Shown: in pieces, positions 1 through 9,681 of the stretch
Position numbering within the stretch: position 1 is the stretch's first letter
How the letters are laid out: each line of letters opens with the position of its first letter
NCBI RefSeq assembly: GCF_963678635.1
Contig: NC_087064.1
Location: 7,665,671 to 7,729,670, forward strand
From: Symsagittifera roscoffensis
Lineage: Eukaryota > Xenacoelomorpha > Acoela > Convolutidae
DNA length: 64,000 nt
Reading direction: 5' to 3'
Made by a program: the position numbers and the translations under genes
The notes under the pieces: generated by a model
What the model was told of the DNA's origin: nothing
Seen by the model: the letters and a program-made list of their open reading frames with translations, nothing else
Databases searched by the model: none

Positions 1-252
1 AATTATCTGTGCTTCCTAGTAACGAGGGTCAATGACAGGAACACAATCGATCCCGAACACGTGATATTGGCACTAACAAGATTACGAGACTTCATGATTG
101 AAAGAGGGATAACAGAAGTCTCAATGCCGGTGTATGACCCAAACAGGGGCAAACTGAGCCCGAGGGAATTGTACGCTATCCTACATGTGGTCTTTGCAGA
201 AACTGAGATAACGGTGTATCTTCATAAGAAGTACTACTTGAGCATCGCCTGA
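1..252 (+). CDS. C-terminal end of a mobile-element polyprotein, OARD1-like macro domain (partial, enters from left edge)
   Basis: The frame is open from base 1 and stops at 250-252, so about 83 residues of a longer protein are visible. The order of elements resembles the second half of OARD1-type macro domains (ADP-ribose ester hydrolases): a strand FLVTRV, an amphipathic helix starting at ALTRLRDFM, the strand ITEVSMP, and a final helix and strand VVFAETEITVYLH. The family's catalytic loop after SMP, usually with a GCGL-type motif, reads VYDPNRGKLSPREL here, so activity is doubtful. Macro-like domains occur at the ends of polyproteins in some invertebrate retroelements (family knowledge), and the neighbouring element frames fit this. 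It could instead be a host gene's last exon. No initiation codon is claimed because the protein starts outside the window. Confidence 0.5.
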   Translation, partial: NYLCFLVTRVNDRNTIDPEHVILALTRLRDFMIERGITEVSMPVYDPNRGKLSPRELYAILHVVFAETEITVYLHKKYYLSIA

Positions 253-773
253 GTCGGGTACATGGGGGTATCGAGTCGGGTGTGAGGGAGGAGTCTTGAG
301 TTAGGTACTGGGGTGCGGCGCAGGTAAAGGGATCTTAAAGATATGATTGGCATGACAATTGAATTTTAAAAAAGAGTTAACGGTGCTAAAACATAAAATG
401 AATCTGCATGCTTTTAAGGGAATTCCAATTGAATTGTTTTAAGTGATACGAAAATGATAAGATTTTAACCATACTGGTAAAAGGGGGGTCTCTAGGTTAG
501 GAACATGACATGTCAAGTTTCAATATGCTTTCTGTTTTCAGATCAAGTTTGAAAAACAAAGTTGAAAATCCAACTATACTCAAGCGAGAAACAGAGAGAG
601 AAACCTTGATTGAACTCGCGATAATCGGCACTTACGGCAAGTATTTGCAAGGGAACATTTCGAGAGAATTCTTGAGTTGGGTAATACTTGAGTCGGTAAG
701 GTAATTCTTGAGCTGGTAAGGTAATTCTTGAGCTGGTTAACACATACCTGTATACATCCCGAAGTCACGAAGA
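253..773 (+). other. Non-coding gap between the macro-domain frame and ORF1
   Basis: No convincing gene. It holds a G-run after an A-run near 480-487, a good splice-acceptor-like tract ending in AG at 540-541 (TGCTTTCTGTTTTCAG), and four tandem copies of a roughly 20-bp unit at about 670-741. A 64-codon frame at 510-704 has no recognisable features and overlaps the repeats, so it is not called. Confidence 0.5.
670..741 (+). repeat. 20-bp tandem repeat, four copies, upstream of ORF1
   Basis: Units beginning CTTGAG at 671, 687, 707 and 727 repeat the pattern CTTGAGCTGGTAAGGTAATT with small changes. The last two full units are nearly identical. The array ends about 30 bp before the ORF1 start codon at 774, a position suited to a leader or promoter element. 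Confidence 0.8.
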
Positions 774-2270
774 ATGGCAGACCGATTATGGAAATCCGTG
801 CCCGCGGCCCTGAAGAAGCCCACTCTTGATGAGCTGTACAGACGCCTGAGGGACTTGGACTACACCCAAATAGACGAGAGAATGGCGGTGATGCTGAATG
901 CCATCCTCCAGTTGGAGGACCAGGGTGAGTGCAGGGAGTCTGCAACGGAGGCTGTCTTGATGATCGGCTACACCACCGAGGGAATATCGAACCAAGAACA
1001 GACCAGATGGTTGTCTTGGAATGTGGATGGAGGGGTAAGGGGTTTTGACTTGGCAAGGAATCCTGGCCTGAATAACAATACCGAATATGGCGCAGGGGAA
1101 TTCCCACTACCGACTAGGCCAACAGTAAGATCCACAAGCCAGAGCTCGAGTAGGGTGCCATCGATGTCACGAACGCAACAGACGACCGAGGCATATCCGG
1201 ATCTAGGTGTTCTAAAGAAAGAGCTCGAGAAGACGCAGAAGGAAAGGAATAAGGCGAACCTCGATCGGGATCAGGCAAAGCTGGATCGGGAGAAGGTTCA
1301 GCTGGAAAGGGACCAGGCGGTCAACGAGCGAGACCAGGCTCTGAGGTTGCTTGAGATGCAAAAAGCTGAACATCAACAGGAGTTAAGGGTGCGGGAGAAC
1401 GCCGCAAATCGTGATCAACTGAGGTCGGAATTGGACAGAATAGAACAACGACAACGCGAGCTTGATGCACAGAAGGGAGCCAGGCCGAAGGAGCGAGTGG
1501 TCACCAGCTCGAGGCCAGAGTCACGTATGGAGGTGGATGAAGCCCCCAGAGCAAGAGCACGGTTCAACCTTGACCGCGAGGCCCGAGAACACATGAGTGA
1601 AGGGTTGGAAGTTTGGATACCGAATGACGCAACGTCTTCCTTGCGTAGCCTAGAGACGCAACCCATACGCCCACTGATGGATGTGGAGCTGCCGGGATAT
1701 ACCCCAACCTCGACCTCGAGTGACAGTCAGGTGAGCGGCGGCTCATCGCGTCTGAGAGAACTGGGCGAGAGATTGCGACAAAAGAGTCGTGAGAGTTCGG
1801 CAAGACCGGAGCTTCCCCCGACGTGGAGGGAACAGCCGGTTAGGAGTGTCGTGATCTCGAGTTATAAGAAGAATACAGAGGGGAGGTACCACAGGCACAA
1901 TCGGCTGGACTGGAGTGCGGAGCAGAAAGCTAGGAGAGACTGCTTTCATGATGCGGCCTGGGTGCAGTACTTGGCGCCACCCCGGGTACCAGAAGGTGCG
2001 GTTCACCTAATCGTAGGGGACAGCCTGGTGCGGGTGTTGACCCGGATCCGATCGCACTGGCAGACGGGAATCTTGAGTTTCGCTGGAGCTGCCACGCCAC
2101 AGATGTTGGCAACGCTTGACATGCTGGGGATGACCAAAGTATACACGGTGACCCTGATGGTCGGGACCAACGATGTATCAAGGGGTGAAGCGAGGAAAAT
2201 AACAAGGCTGCACGATAAGGTGAGCTGCCTTCTTGAGGAACTGAGGATTCAGATGGACCCAACCTGTTGA
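774..2270 (+). CDS. Element ORF1: coiled coil plus N-terminal half of an SGNH/GDSL hydrolase domain
   Basis: 498 codons from ATG at 774. Residues about 147-233 are a charged coiled coil rich in D/E-R-D-Q heptads. Residues 235-400 are low-complexity, Ser/Arg/Pro-rich. From about 410 an SGNH hydrolase begins: VGDSL at 414-418 (block I, nucleophile Ser417), a Gly in FAGAA (block II) and GTND at 464-467 (block III). The frame stops at 2270 before the DxxH block, which lies in the next frame, -1 relative. Esterase domains with coiled coils occur in ORF1 of CR1-like LINEs and in some large invertebrate elements (family knowledge), but I recognise no nucleic-acid-binding motif here. It overlaps the next frame and sits just after the 20-bp repeats. 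The likely role is a structural or membrane-interaction protein of the element; this is inference. Confidence 0.75.
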   Translation: MADRLWKSVPAALKKPTLDELYRRLRDLDYTQIDERMAVMLNAILQLEDQGECRESATEAVLMIGYTTEGISNQEQTRWLSWNVDGGVRGFDLARNPGLNNNTEYGAGEFPLPTRPTVRSTSQSSSRVPSMSRTQQTTEAYPDLGVLKKELEKTQKERNKANLDRDQAKLDREKVQLERDQAVNERDQALRLLEMQKAEHQQELRVRENAANRDQLRSELDRIEQRQRELDAQKGARPKERVVTSSRPESRMEVDEAPRARARFNLDREAREHMSEGLEVWIPNDATSSLRSLETQPIRPLMDVELPGYTPTSTSSDSQVSGGSSRLRELGERLRQKSRESSARPELPPTWREQPVRSVVISSYKKNTEGRYHRHNRLDWSAEQKARRDCFHDAAWVQYLAPPRVPEGAVHLIVGDSLVRVLTRIRSHWQTGILSFAGAATPQMLATLDMLGMTKVYTVTLMVGTNDVSRGEARKITRLHDKVSCLLEELRIQMDPTC

Positions 2271-5200
2271 CGATATGTACTGTCCCCTACAACATGATGT
2301 TTGATCAGCACGCCTTGGAGATGAACGAGAAGGTGCGGAACCTAAACAAGGTGATAAGAGACATCCACCGGAAGAGTGTGCTCCCTGTCAGACTGTTGGA
2401 CGTGGCAGAGCGCATGGAGAAAGAGGGATTCCCTGAAGACACCTCCAGTGATGGAATCCATTTTGATAGACCGAGGGGAGCAGAGTGGCTAAACGACGTC
2501 TTCCAAGAACACATAAACGCGCTGGAGGCGGATCTGCTAGAGACAGCCCAATTCACATTAGGACCACCTCCGAACCCACCATTCCTTGCCTCAAGGGCCT
2601 TGTCTGGTCGCTTGGGACCGAGAGTTGACACTAGAGACAGTTCAAGGAGCAGCCAGACCAGATTGCAGAGTGCCACGCCAATGGAGTCTGAGGAGGTGAC
2701 GTCATCAACACCTCCAGGCTCGGCGATATCCTCAGTGGTAGTGGCAGAGAGCAAACGGGAAAAGAAGTCTATGGAGACCGCTCGCTTGAGATATCCTGAG
2801 AAGGTGAAAGAACTGGATCTAGAGAGTTTGGAATGCAGGCGAGAATTGGCGGAAACCCTGGGGATCGAACGAGTGTCACACGAGGATTTGAATAGGCATC
2901 ATTGCGTGGACTGGTTGAAAGCTCATGAGGCGCACTTCTCGAGAGCGAAGTTGATGGAGACCACAGACCTGACTGGAATTCCCACAAAAGTGATCATGGG
3001 ACCCATTAACTACAGACCTCTCAAGCTGCTGGGGAGTCCTGGACTTATAGCAGAACCTCCCAAGCACCGAACTAGCATCGCCAGGATCAGGTTGGCAACC
3101 CCGGCACAGTTAAAGGTGGTAGACAAGCTACTCAATCCGGGAGGAACGGGATTGCCAGATGCCGCTTACGAAGGCTCGAAATTGGCGGAAGATCCCAGGT
3201 ACGGGAAGCCCTGTGGGAGTACCCAGCTGGCCAAAACCCTGGCAGTTTATGATAGAGCAGATCCAGCTGCTGCGAGAGTAGTCATTGTGGCGGGATCAGA
3301 CTTCGAAGGAACGTCTCCCAAGTTGTTCTGGCCGGAGACTTTGATATACTCTTTGCCAGGAGCTGAATTAAATCAGATGTTAACTCTGGTGGTGGCAATA
3401 AAGTCGGAGATGCCCTGTGAACCTGAGCTGCTATTGTTTGCAGGAATGAATGATCACCTGCACGCGATGGGACTTCTTGAGCAACTAAAGGGCGATGAAA
3501 TTCCGACATCGAGGAAGATATGGGAAGCCATTCAAGCGTTGTTTGCGGCGATGAATGAAGTGCAAGAGAATGTTGTCTCGAGATTCGGGTCCAAGACGAA
3601 GGTGGTGTTTACCACATCCCCTGGATACGCGAATATGCCACCCGCCCTACAGTTCGTGTACGCGGTCATGATCCTGCTAGCAGAAGGGAATGAATGGCGG
3701 ATTCTAATGGCAGCTCCCAATCGGGAGTTGGAGCCATCAAACCTGAGGCTTCGCAAGTCAGAATTGGCGGCGGCATGGGTGGACATATCTCATGCACTGA
3801 GGGGCTTTTATGGACTAGCCGACATCCTGATCGTATTAGACGAGGTGCTCTTGCTAGAGATATCGAACTTTGCCAGGCAACTCAAGTTCAGCCCAGTCAT
3901 CGGGGACGATCACCCGGCGATAAGCAAATTAACGGCCAGCTTGTGGTTTCGGAGTATGGATGTGAAGATCACAAACTCCACCAGCAGGTCTAGAGGTCCC
4001 AGTAACGAGAGAAGAAATGTGGCCGAGACGGAAAAGCAATTAGAATCGATGAAATATCGTTTGACTCAAGAGAATGGCTGGTGGCCATTTTTGACACCAA
4101 GGCTGGAGAACGCCACGAATAAGACAAGGGAGGAAGCACCACCCCTCGTGAAACAAGTCTGGAGTTTTCTGGAGAAACAACTGGAGCTGGCCGAAACAAG
4201 AGACATGACGGTGGCTAGATTTGTCTCGGCCGCCAATGAAGTGACGATTGGAGGGTTCTGGAGAGAGCACGCCAAAGGCGAATTAAAGACTAGGAGGGAT
4301 TACGAGATTCTCAAGTTCTTGAGTCCTTGCTGGGAGAAGGAATTCTTGGCAGGAATATTCGGTACCACGGCGACTATCTTTGGAGCCTTCGTGCAGGAGA
4401 TACTGGGCATGCCCATCAGCCTGCTCTTGGCCCTGTATTTGGTCTACCCCAGATACTTGTTCAATATGGGCCCAGCATACATGTTTAGTCGGGGAGTGGA
4501 GACACTTCGAGTTGATGGGTACCTGGCACTAGTACTCTTGACCCATGGGGAATTGGTGTCGTTTCATCGATTAATGGAACATGGAGAGCCTCTGTCTATG
4601 GGGAGAGTCCACACGAGCATTGAAACCAGCTCCTACAAGTGTGCCGCAGGGTTGAAGACGTTGCTAGTACAATACCTCATGATGCAAAATCGGCACATGA
4701 CGGTTGAAGATGAGAATCCAGTTTCGAGAGAAGAATGGAAGAAGACGAACAGAGGGATGCCTCTGCTGACGGACCTATGCCTGGCAATGAGGTCGGACCC
4801 AATGGGGATAATCCGGGGCCTAGAGGAGGTGGTGACCTGCATTTATGGTCCAGCAGTGACGTACGCGTTCCCAGACCCCCTGGTGACAACGTATCGTCAC
4901 TCTGTAACGCACTTGAGTCTTATCAGTATACTGGATGGGACGGCGTTAAATTGGTGTCAGCAGGAGGTGCTCAGAGGGCGAATGAGCAACACGGTACTCT
5001 TTGGAAAGGTGAAAGATGCCGAGCTAATAGTGTACAACTTCAGGGGGCAAATGCAATGTAGAATGGGAGGCAAGCGAGAGGGTCCCATCGAAATGTATCC
5101 CAAATTCTGGAACTTGAACCCATTGACGGCGGACGGACGAGAAATCTTGAGAATTCCTGCCTGGAAGGAGTGCTTCGCACTGGTGAAGAGGGAGCTGGAG

Positions 5201-8200
5201 ACCATAATGGAGAAAGAAATCCTCCCAGCCACCATGCCTGAGTTCCCAATAGTCAGGAGGATGACCTTAGGAATGAACAGTCCCTTGGTAGTTCCCTCCA
5301 TAATGGCGAGGATGACGACGGAGGAAATGCAGAAGGATTTCACTGATGGCTGGGACCCCCTATTCATCGGCTACACGGCGGCGGTCTACTTCCATACCAG
5401 CGAGACGAAGGTAAATTCGTGGACGACGCAAGCGAAAAAGAGTAGAGGTTCACAGCCCCCCGGATATGAGGTGCGGAAGGTCTTGAGAACTCTAGAGAAG
5501 GAGGGACTTGAGAACATGCTACCCATATGGGATGATGGCAGGATGATCGTGATGGAGGGGCACGTCGCATTGGTGGACGATATGAAATTTGCTACGAGAA
5601 AATATAAGGCACCCTACGGCTTGGAACAGGTGGAAATGAGACAGGAGGGAACAGAACTAGATGCAGCAGGTCAACTGCATGTAGCACTGACGGAATACAA
5701 AAAGCTGGATCCTACGACGCCATCACCACTGTCAGTGGACACGCCTGGAGACAAGAGGAGTGGACCCGTCGAGGACCGATTTAAGAAAATTCTCGAGAGA
5801 AGGAGACATGAGTCAGAAGAAGAGAGTATGGATGAAACTCTCAGTGAAGCCGGTGAAGACATGGAAGTGGGGAATACGCCTGAACCAGGGCCATCAGGGG
5901 AGGAGCTCACCACTCAAGAGCTGTTGAAAGACTTGAGCGAGGAGAATTGGGCAGATACTGCCACACCATCACTGATTCCGTCCCCCCGGAAGAATCTGGA
6001 ATTGCCATTGACAAGTGAGACCTTCAATATGGGGATGATACTCTTGAGCTCGGAGGAAAGGGAAAAGAACACTTTCGAAGGGAACAGGGACATATTCCTG
6101 GGATCACTGAAGGACGATGCTTGGCAGGAGTTCTTGGAAGAATTCAATCAAGAAGTGGGCAGCGAGACGACGCTGGACAAATTCAAGGAGGAACTGTGGG
6201 ACACAGTCGTAAGATTTGGAGAACCGCTTCTGATAGGAACGGGCCTGGATGAGAAGGCGAGAAAAGAGCTACTGAGCAAGCTGGTAGAGCTGAGGAATTC
6301 ACGATCGAAGACTAGAGAAGAAAAATGTGAGGACAGCTCTACTCGGAGACAAAAAACTGTAGATAAAATGGTTGATGATATAAAAAGGGATAAGGTTGGG
6401 ACTAGTAATATGATTAAAAGTACTAATATCCTTAAGGCTCGAGCAGGGGGGAGGCAAGAGTTGGAAGGAGTGGATGGGGAGGTCGAATCAGTGATGGTAG
6501 CCACAACACCCTCAAGTAGAGATGTGAAGACTCGCAAGAGGAAGAGAGAAGTGGAAGGATTGGGTAGTCCTTCAGTGGATGCTGTTTCGGAAGGAAACTT
6601 GAGAGAGACGGCGCCCATGGTTTTGGCTCGATGCAAGACGGCGGCATACAAGAGCAGCTCGGAGCTCAGAAGACCACTTGAAGTAGAGAGGGAAATAGAG
6701 GTTTCCACCAGTTCGACATCGGAGGAAGACTTCAAGCCTCAGAAGATAAACGTGAAGAGAGGTTCAACGAACGGACAGACATGGGAAGTAGATGTCGGCA
6801 AAGAATGGATCTCGAAGGCACACCAGGCCACGGGCAAGCGAGTGACAAGTGATCCATTGGAAAGGAACAAGACGAGGAACACCTCCCGGACGTGGTGGGT
6901 GGCCCTTGAAACATTGAAAGAAATGGAGGACTGCTGGAAGAAGTTGGACAGTGGAGTAGCTCGCAAGCGACGCAATTGGGCCACCCAGCAAAAGGCCGAG
7001 GTTAATAGAATAGAAATGGCAAATCATCTGAAGAGGTCCTGGCAGAGTTTGTTGAAGGATCATTTTGAAGAAGCAATGAGGACACCCTCATCAGCACCAC
7101 CATTAATGGCGAATCCCTTCGTTAGAACTGCAGGACAATTAATGTTCACCTGGAGTCTGGTGGGGATAGAGTTGGAAACACTGACCTCGTATGACAGGCT
7201 GAAGTTGGGAAGCAAGAAGCTAGATGTGTATCAGGCACTGATGCAACACGTAGCCAGGGACAACTCAGGCTTGAGCCAGGCCAGAAGAAAGGATGCCACG
7301 TGTTTCTTGAGATGGATAATGTCGATGATGTCTGATAGCACCATCCTGGCATGCCAACAGAGAGCAAGCGTAAGCAAAACCATGGAAAAAAGAGTCTCAA
7401 CGGTCATCTTGAACGTGTATCAGAGCACAAGAATAGAAAAGGAAGAGGGTTCCAGACTATCCCTAGAGAACCATAGGAAGCTAGACGAGGTACGGAGGTT
7501 TTATAATAAGAAGTTCGAAGAAGAACATGATGTTCACCGTAACCTGGCCTCGTCAGAGCAGTACTCGAGAATCAGCGAGAAGGGGGAATACCAATATGTG
7601 TCTGGAGTGATGGGAATGGCCTACAACCCCTTCTTAGACTCGGAAGCTGGAGGCGCCCACAGGAACCATGAGGTAGCGGAGCTACTGAAGTTTTGGACAG
7701 AAAGAATAATGGAAATAGACGCGGTGGAAAAAGAGGGGCCGAGCCTGGGCCTGATTCTTGAGAAAACACCAGAGGTGGTGAGCATACCGCGTTCAAACAA
7801 GAGAGTTGAAGTGAACATGGGCGATAGAAATGGCTTGTTAACCACGAACTTGGGAGTGGTATGGAAGCTATTAAGACCCTCCTGGTGTCCACATCTCCAC
7901 GCGAGTCTGATCGAGGAAACCACCGAGCGAGTGAGGTTAGCACCAACGGAAGATGAAGATCTGGCAAAGTTGAGTGTGCTGCATAAGCTAATTTCACCTC
8001 AGATGCAAGAGCCAAGCGAAAAGACTAGTAATCCCGGGTCAGCAAAGAAATTGGAGCCGGGTAGCTGTCTGGATTCGACGTGTGGAAACGGAGAGCACAC
8101 CTGCGATGGACGGTCATGCGTTAGAATACTGTCATTTCAAAAAGAAGACCTGGTCACTTGGTTCGAAGACATAACAGAAAGTGAGAAAAGTGAAGTGCAA

Positions 8201-9652
8201 ATAGTAGCGGAGTGTTACGCGAGAACCACGGTGAATATAGCGACAGCTCTCGGATTCTTCTCGAGAATGTGTAGTCTGCAGTCACTGGAAAGACTAGAAT
8301 CTGAACATCATTTAGTGACGGCGTTGAGCGTAGAATCATGGCCCGGGGTGTTGCAGGTGACTCAAAAACACATCCGGAGCTGGAAGGTTGGTCTCGAGGC
8401 GGAAATGGGATTTCCCATGAGCGAAGCTTATGGCTTGCCATTGAACGCGAAATCGCTGATAGGGTCAATGATGGCCAACTTGTGCGGAGGTCACTACCCA
8501 CTGCACATGGTGATGGTGGAAGCATCCAGCCAGAGAGTACTGGTGGACAAGGCCTTCTCAGTGCCCAAGTGCGTGAGGTTGGCTCGGATATCGCATCACT
8601 CGCACAAGTTGTTGAGAAAAATCAGAGGGACAGTACCAAAAGAATTGAGAGATGACTTGAGTGAAATCTGGGGAGAAGAACTTTTGAAGTTGGAGAGAGA
8701 GAACACAAGCAATCACGAGAGACAAAACGTGATCGGAAAACCTGTGGGAAGTGCTCCAAACCTGGAAGATAACGACACGATGCATGAGAAAATGATGGAG
8801 CTTGAGCCTCTCTTGGAAGCCTCGGGGGAGCGTAACCTCAGGAGCATTGAAATCACCCATGGAGAATGCCCATGCCACTGTTTAGCGCAAACGGTGTGGT
8901 ATCCAGATCACAAGAACCTTTGCCTGGTGTGGGATATGGAAGAAATCCGGTCGATCGGACTACCGGATCACCGACAGAAGGTGACGATCTTGGTAGTGAG
9001 TACGATCTTGGCTCTGAGATGGATAGAAGAGAATATAACGAAGTATCGGGAAGCGGGGACGCCAACGGCAGAGTCAATATACGCGATAGACTACAGTAGG
9101 AGACTCGAGTTGTTTGAGACTGCGTGCAAGGTATTCGCCATACCAACGGAAGTCAGACATGTCTGGAGCCGTTTGAAGTACTTTCCATGGTTTCGGGCGA
9201 CGCTGACGTCCTGGTTGTACATGACAACGAAAGATCACATGAGAAAACATCGAAAGGAGTATCGACAGTTCCAGGCCGAGATTGGGTCGGAAGCTTTCAA
9301 GAGACCCCTGTCAACCCATCGTAATGCAATCACGACAGGATGGAAGAGAGTGGGTAAAATGTCTAGAGACAATACCAAGGCGAGGGAATCGATACTAGAG
9401 GAGGACCTGGCGAAGAACGTGAGCTTGAGCCTGCACAACTCCTTTTGTTTGAACCGGGAATCTAGGGTGAAGGCACTACCCAACCAAGCAAAGAGGTTGC
9501 AAGAGCAAAGAGAATGGATGCGATCCTACGAGCAGCTGAAGGCTTGGGAGGAGATTGTGATTAGCTCCGATGATGAAGAGGAACTGTTGAGACAGTTTGC
9601 CGTATCTAGTACTTCAGGGTGCAGTACCTCCAAGGCGAAGAGTGCGAGATGA
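2267..9652 (+). CDS. Element ORF2: giant 2,461-codon protein, SGNH C-terminal half, second SGNH-like domain, NLS, SIM
   Basis: The frame is open from 2237; 2267 is TTG and the first ATG is at 2294, so the real start is uncertain. Residues 1-85 complete the SGNH domain begun in ORF1, with DGIH at 62-65 as the DxxH block. A second SGNH-like domain is proposed at about 335-540: AGSDFE (342-347), PGAE, GMND (393-396) and DISH (506-509). Residues about 690-727 are hydrophobic. An acidic, Pro/Ser/Thr-rich stretch lies near 1,170-1,260, a basic KTRKRKRE near 1,421-1,428, a Cys cluster (four Cys) near 1,934-1,952, and a SUMO-interaction-like EIVISSDDEEE near the C-terminus. No reverse transcriptase, integrase, helicase or protease motif is visible. 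A frame this long with no stop suggests recent activity or selection. Its composition is richer in G than the host introns. The function is unknown. Confidence 0.75.
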   Translation: MTICTVPYNMMFDQHALEMNEKVRNLNKVIRDIHRKSVLPVRLLDVAERMEKEGFPEDTSSDGIHFDRPRGAEWLNDVFQEHINALEADLLETAQFTLGPPPNPPFLASRALSGRLGPRVDTRDSSRSSQTRLQSATPMESEEVTSSTPPGSAISSVVVAESKREKKSMETARLRYPEKVKELDLESLECRRELAETLGIERVSHEDLNRHHCVDWLKAHEAHFSRAKLMETTDLTGIPTKVIMGPINYRPLKLLGSPGLIAEPPKHRTSIARIRLATPAQLKVVDKLLNPGGTGLPDAAYEGSKLAEDPRYGKPCGSTQLAKTLAVYDRADPAAARVVIVAGSDFEGTSPKLFWPETLIYSLPGAELNQMLTLVVAIKSEMPCEPELLLFAGMNDHLHAMGLLEQLKGDEIPTSRKIWEAIQALFAAMNEVQENVVSRFGSKTKVVFTTSPGYANMPPALQFVYAVMILLAEGNEWRILMAAPNRELEPSNLRLRKSELAAAWVDISHALRGFYGLADILIVLDEVLLLEISNFARQLKFSPVIGDDHPAISKLTASLWFRSMDVKITNSTSRSRGPSNERRNVAETEKQLESMKYRLTQENGWWPFLTPRLENATNKTREEAPPLVKQVWSFLEKQLELAETRDMTVARFVSAANEVTIGGFWREHAKGELKTRRDYEILKFLSPCWEKEFLAGIFGTTATIFGAFVQEILGMPISLLLALYLVYPRYLFNMGPAYMFSRGVETLRVDGYLALVLLTHGELVSFHRLMEHGEPLSMGRVHTSIETSSYKCAAGLKTLLVQYLMMQNRHMTVEDENPVSREEWKKTNRGMPLLTDLCLAMRSDPMGIIRGLEEVVTCIYGPAVTYAFPDPLVTTYRHSVTHLSLISILDGTALNWCQQEVLRGRMSNTVLFGKVKDAELIVYNFRGQMQCRMGGKREGPIEMYPKFWNLNPLTADGREILRIPAWKECFALVKRELETIMEKEILPATMPEFPIVRRMTLGMNSPLVVPSIMARMTTEEMQKDFTDGWDPLFIGYTAAVYFHTSETKVNSWTTQAKKSRGSQPPGYEVRKVLRTLEKEGLENMLPIWDDGRMIVMEGHVALVDDMKFATRKYKAPYGLEQVEMRQEGTELDAAGQLHVALTEYKKLDPTTPSPLSVDTPGDKRSGPVEDRFKKILERRRHESEEESMDETLSEAGEDMEVGNTPEPGPSGEELTTQELLKDLSEENWADTATPSLIPSPRKNLELPLTSETFNMGMILLSSEEREKNTFEGNRDIFLGSLKDDAWQEFLEEFNQEVGSETTLDKFKEELWDTVVRFGEPLLIGTGLDEKARKELLSKLVELRNSRSKTREEKCEDSSTRRQKTVDKMVDDIKRDKVGTSNMIKSTNILKARAGGRQELEGVDGEVESVMVATTPSSRDVKTRKRKREVEGLGSPSVDAVSEGNLRETAPMVLARCKTAAYKSSSELRRPLEVEREIEVSTSSTSEEDFKPQKINVKRGSTNGQTWEVDVGKEWISKAHQATGKRVTSDPLERNKTRNTSRTWWVALETLKEMEDCWKKLDSGVARKRRNWATQQKAEVNRIEMANHLKRSWQSLLKDHFEEAMRTPSSAPPLMANPFVRTAGQLMFTWSLVGIELETLTSYDRLKLGSKKLDVYQALMQHVARDNSGLSQARRKDATCFLRWIMSMMSDSTILACQQRASVSKTMEKRVSTVILNVYQSTRIEKEEGSRLSLENHRKLDEVRRFYNKKFEEEHDVHRNLASSEQYSRISEKGEYQYVSGVMGMAYNPFLDSEAGGAHRNHEVAELLKFWTERIMEIDAVEKEGPSLGLILEKTPEVVSIPRSNKRVEVNMGDRNGLLTTNLGVVWKLLRPSWCPHLHASLIEETTERVRLAPTEDEDLAKLSVLHKLISPQMQEPSEKTSNPGSAKKLEPGSCLDSTCGNGEHTCDGRSCVRILSFQKEDLVTWFEDITESEKSEVQIVAECYARTTVNIATALGFFSRMCSLQSLERLESEHHLVTALSVESWPGVLQVTQKHIRSWKVGLEAEMGFPMSEAYGLPLNAKSLIGSMMANLCGGHYPLHMVMVEASSQRVLVDKAFSVPKCVRLARISHHSHKLLRKIRGTVPKELRDDLSEIWGEELLKLERENTSNHERQNVIGKPVGSAPNLEDNDTMHEKMMELEPLLEASGERNLRSIEITHGECPCHCLAQTVWYPDHKNLCLVWDMEEIRSIGLPDHRQKVTILVVSTILALRWIEENITKYREAGTPTAESIYAIDYSRRLELFETACKVFAIPTEVRHVWSRLKYFPWFRATLTSWLYMTTKDHMRKHRKEYRQFQAEIGSEAFKRPLSTHRNAITTGWKRVGKMSRDNTKARESILEEDLAKNVSLSLHNSFCLNRESRVKALPNQAKRLQEQREWMRSYEQLKAWEEIVISSDDEEELLRQFAVSSTSGCSTSKAKSAR

Positions 9653-9681
9653 GCAGGTGGCTCGAATGGATCTTGAGTCTT

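Noticed and set aside
510-704. 64-codon frame between the macro-domain frame and ORF1
   Set aside because: It overlaps the 20-bp repeats, has no recognisable motif and is short enough to be chance.
2237-2270. Classic -1 slippery heptamer
   Set aside because: No X-XXY-YYZ sequence in the correct register in the overlap.
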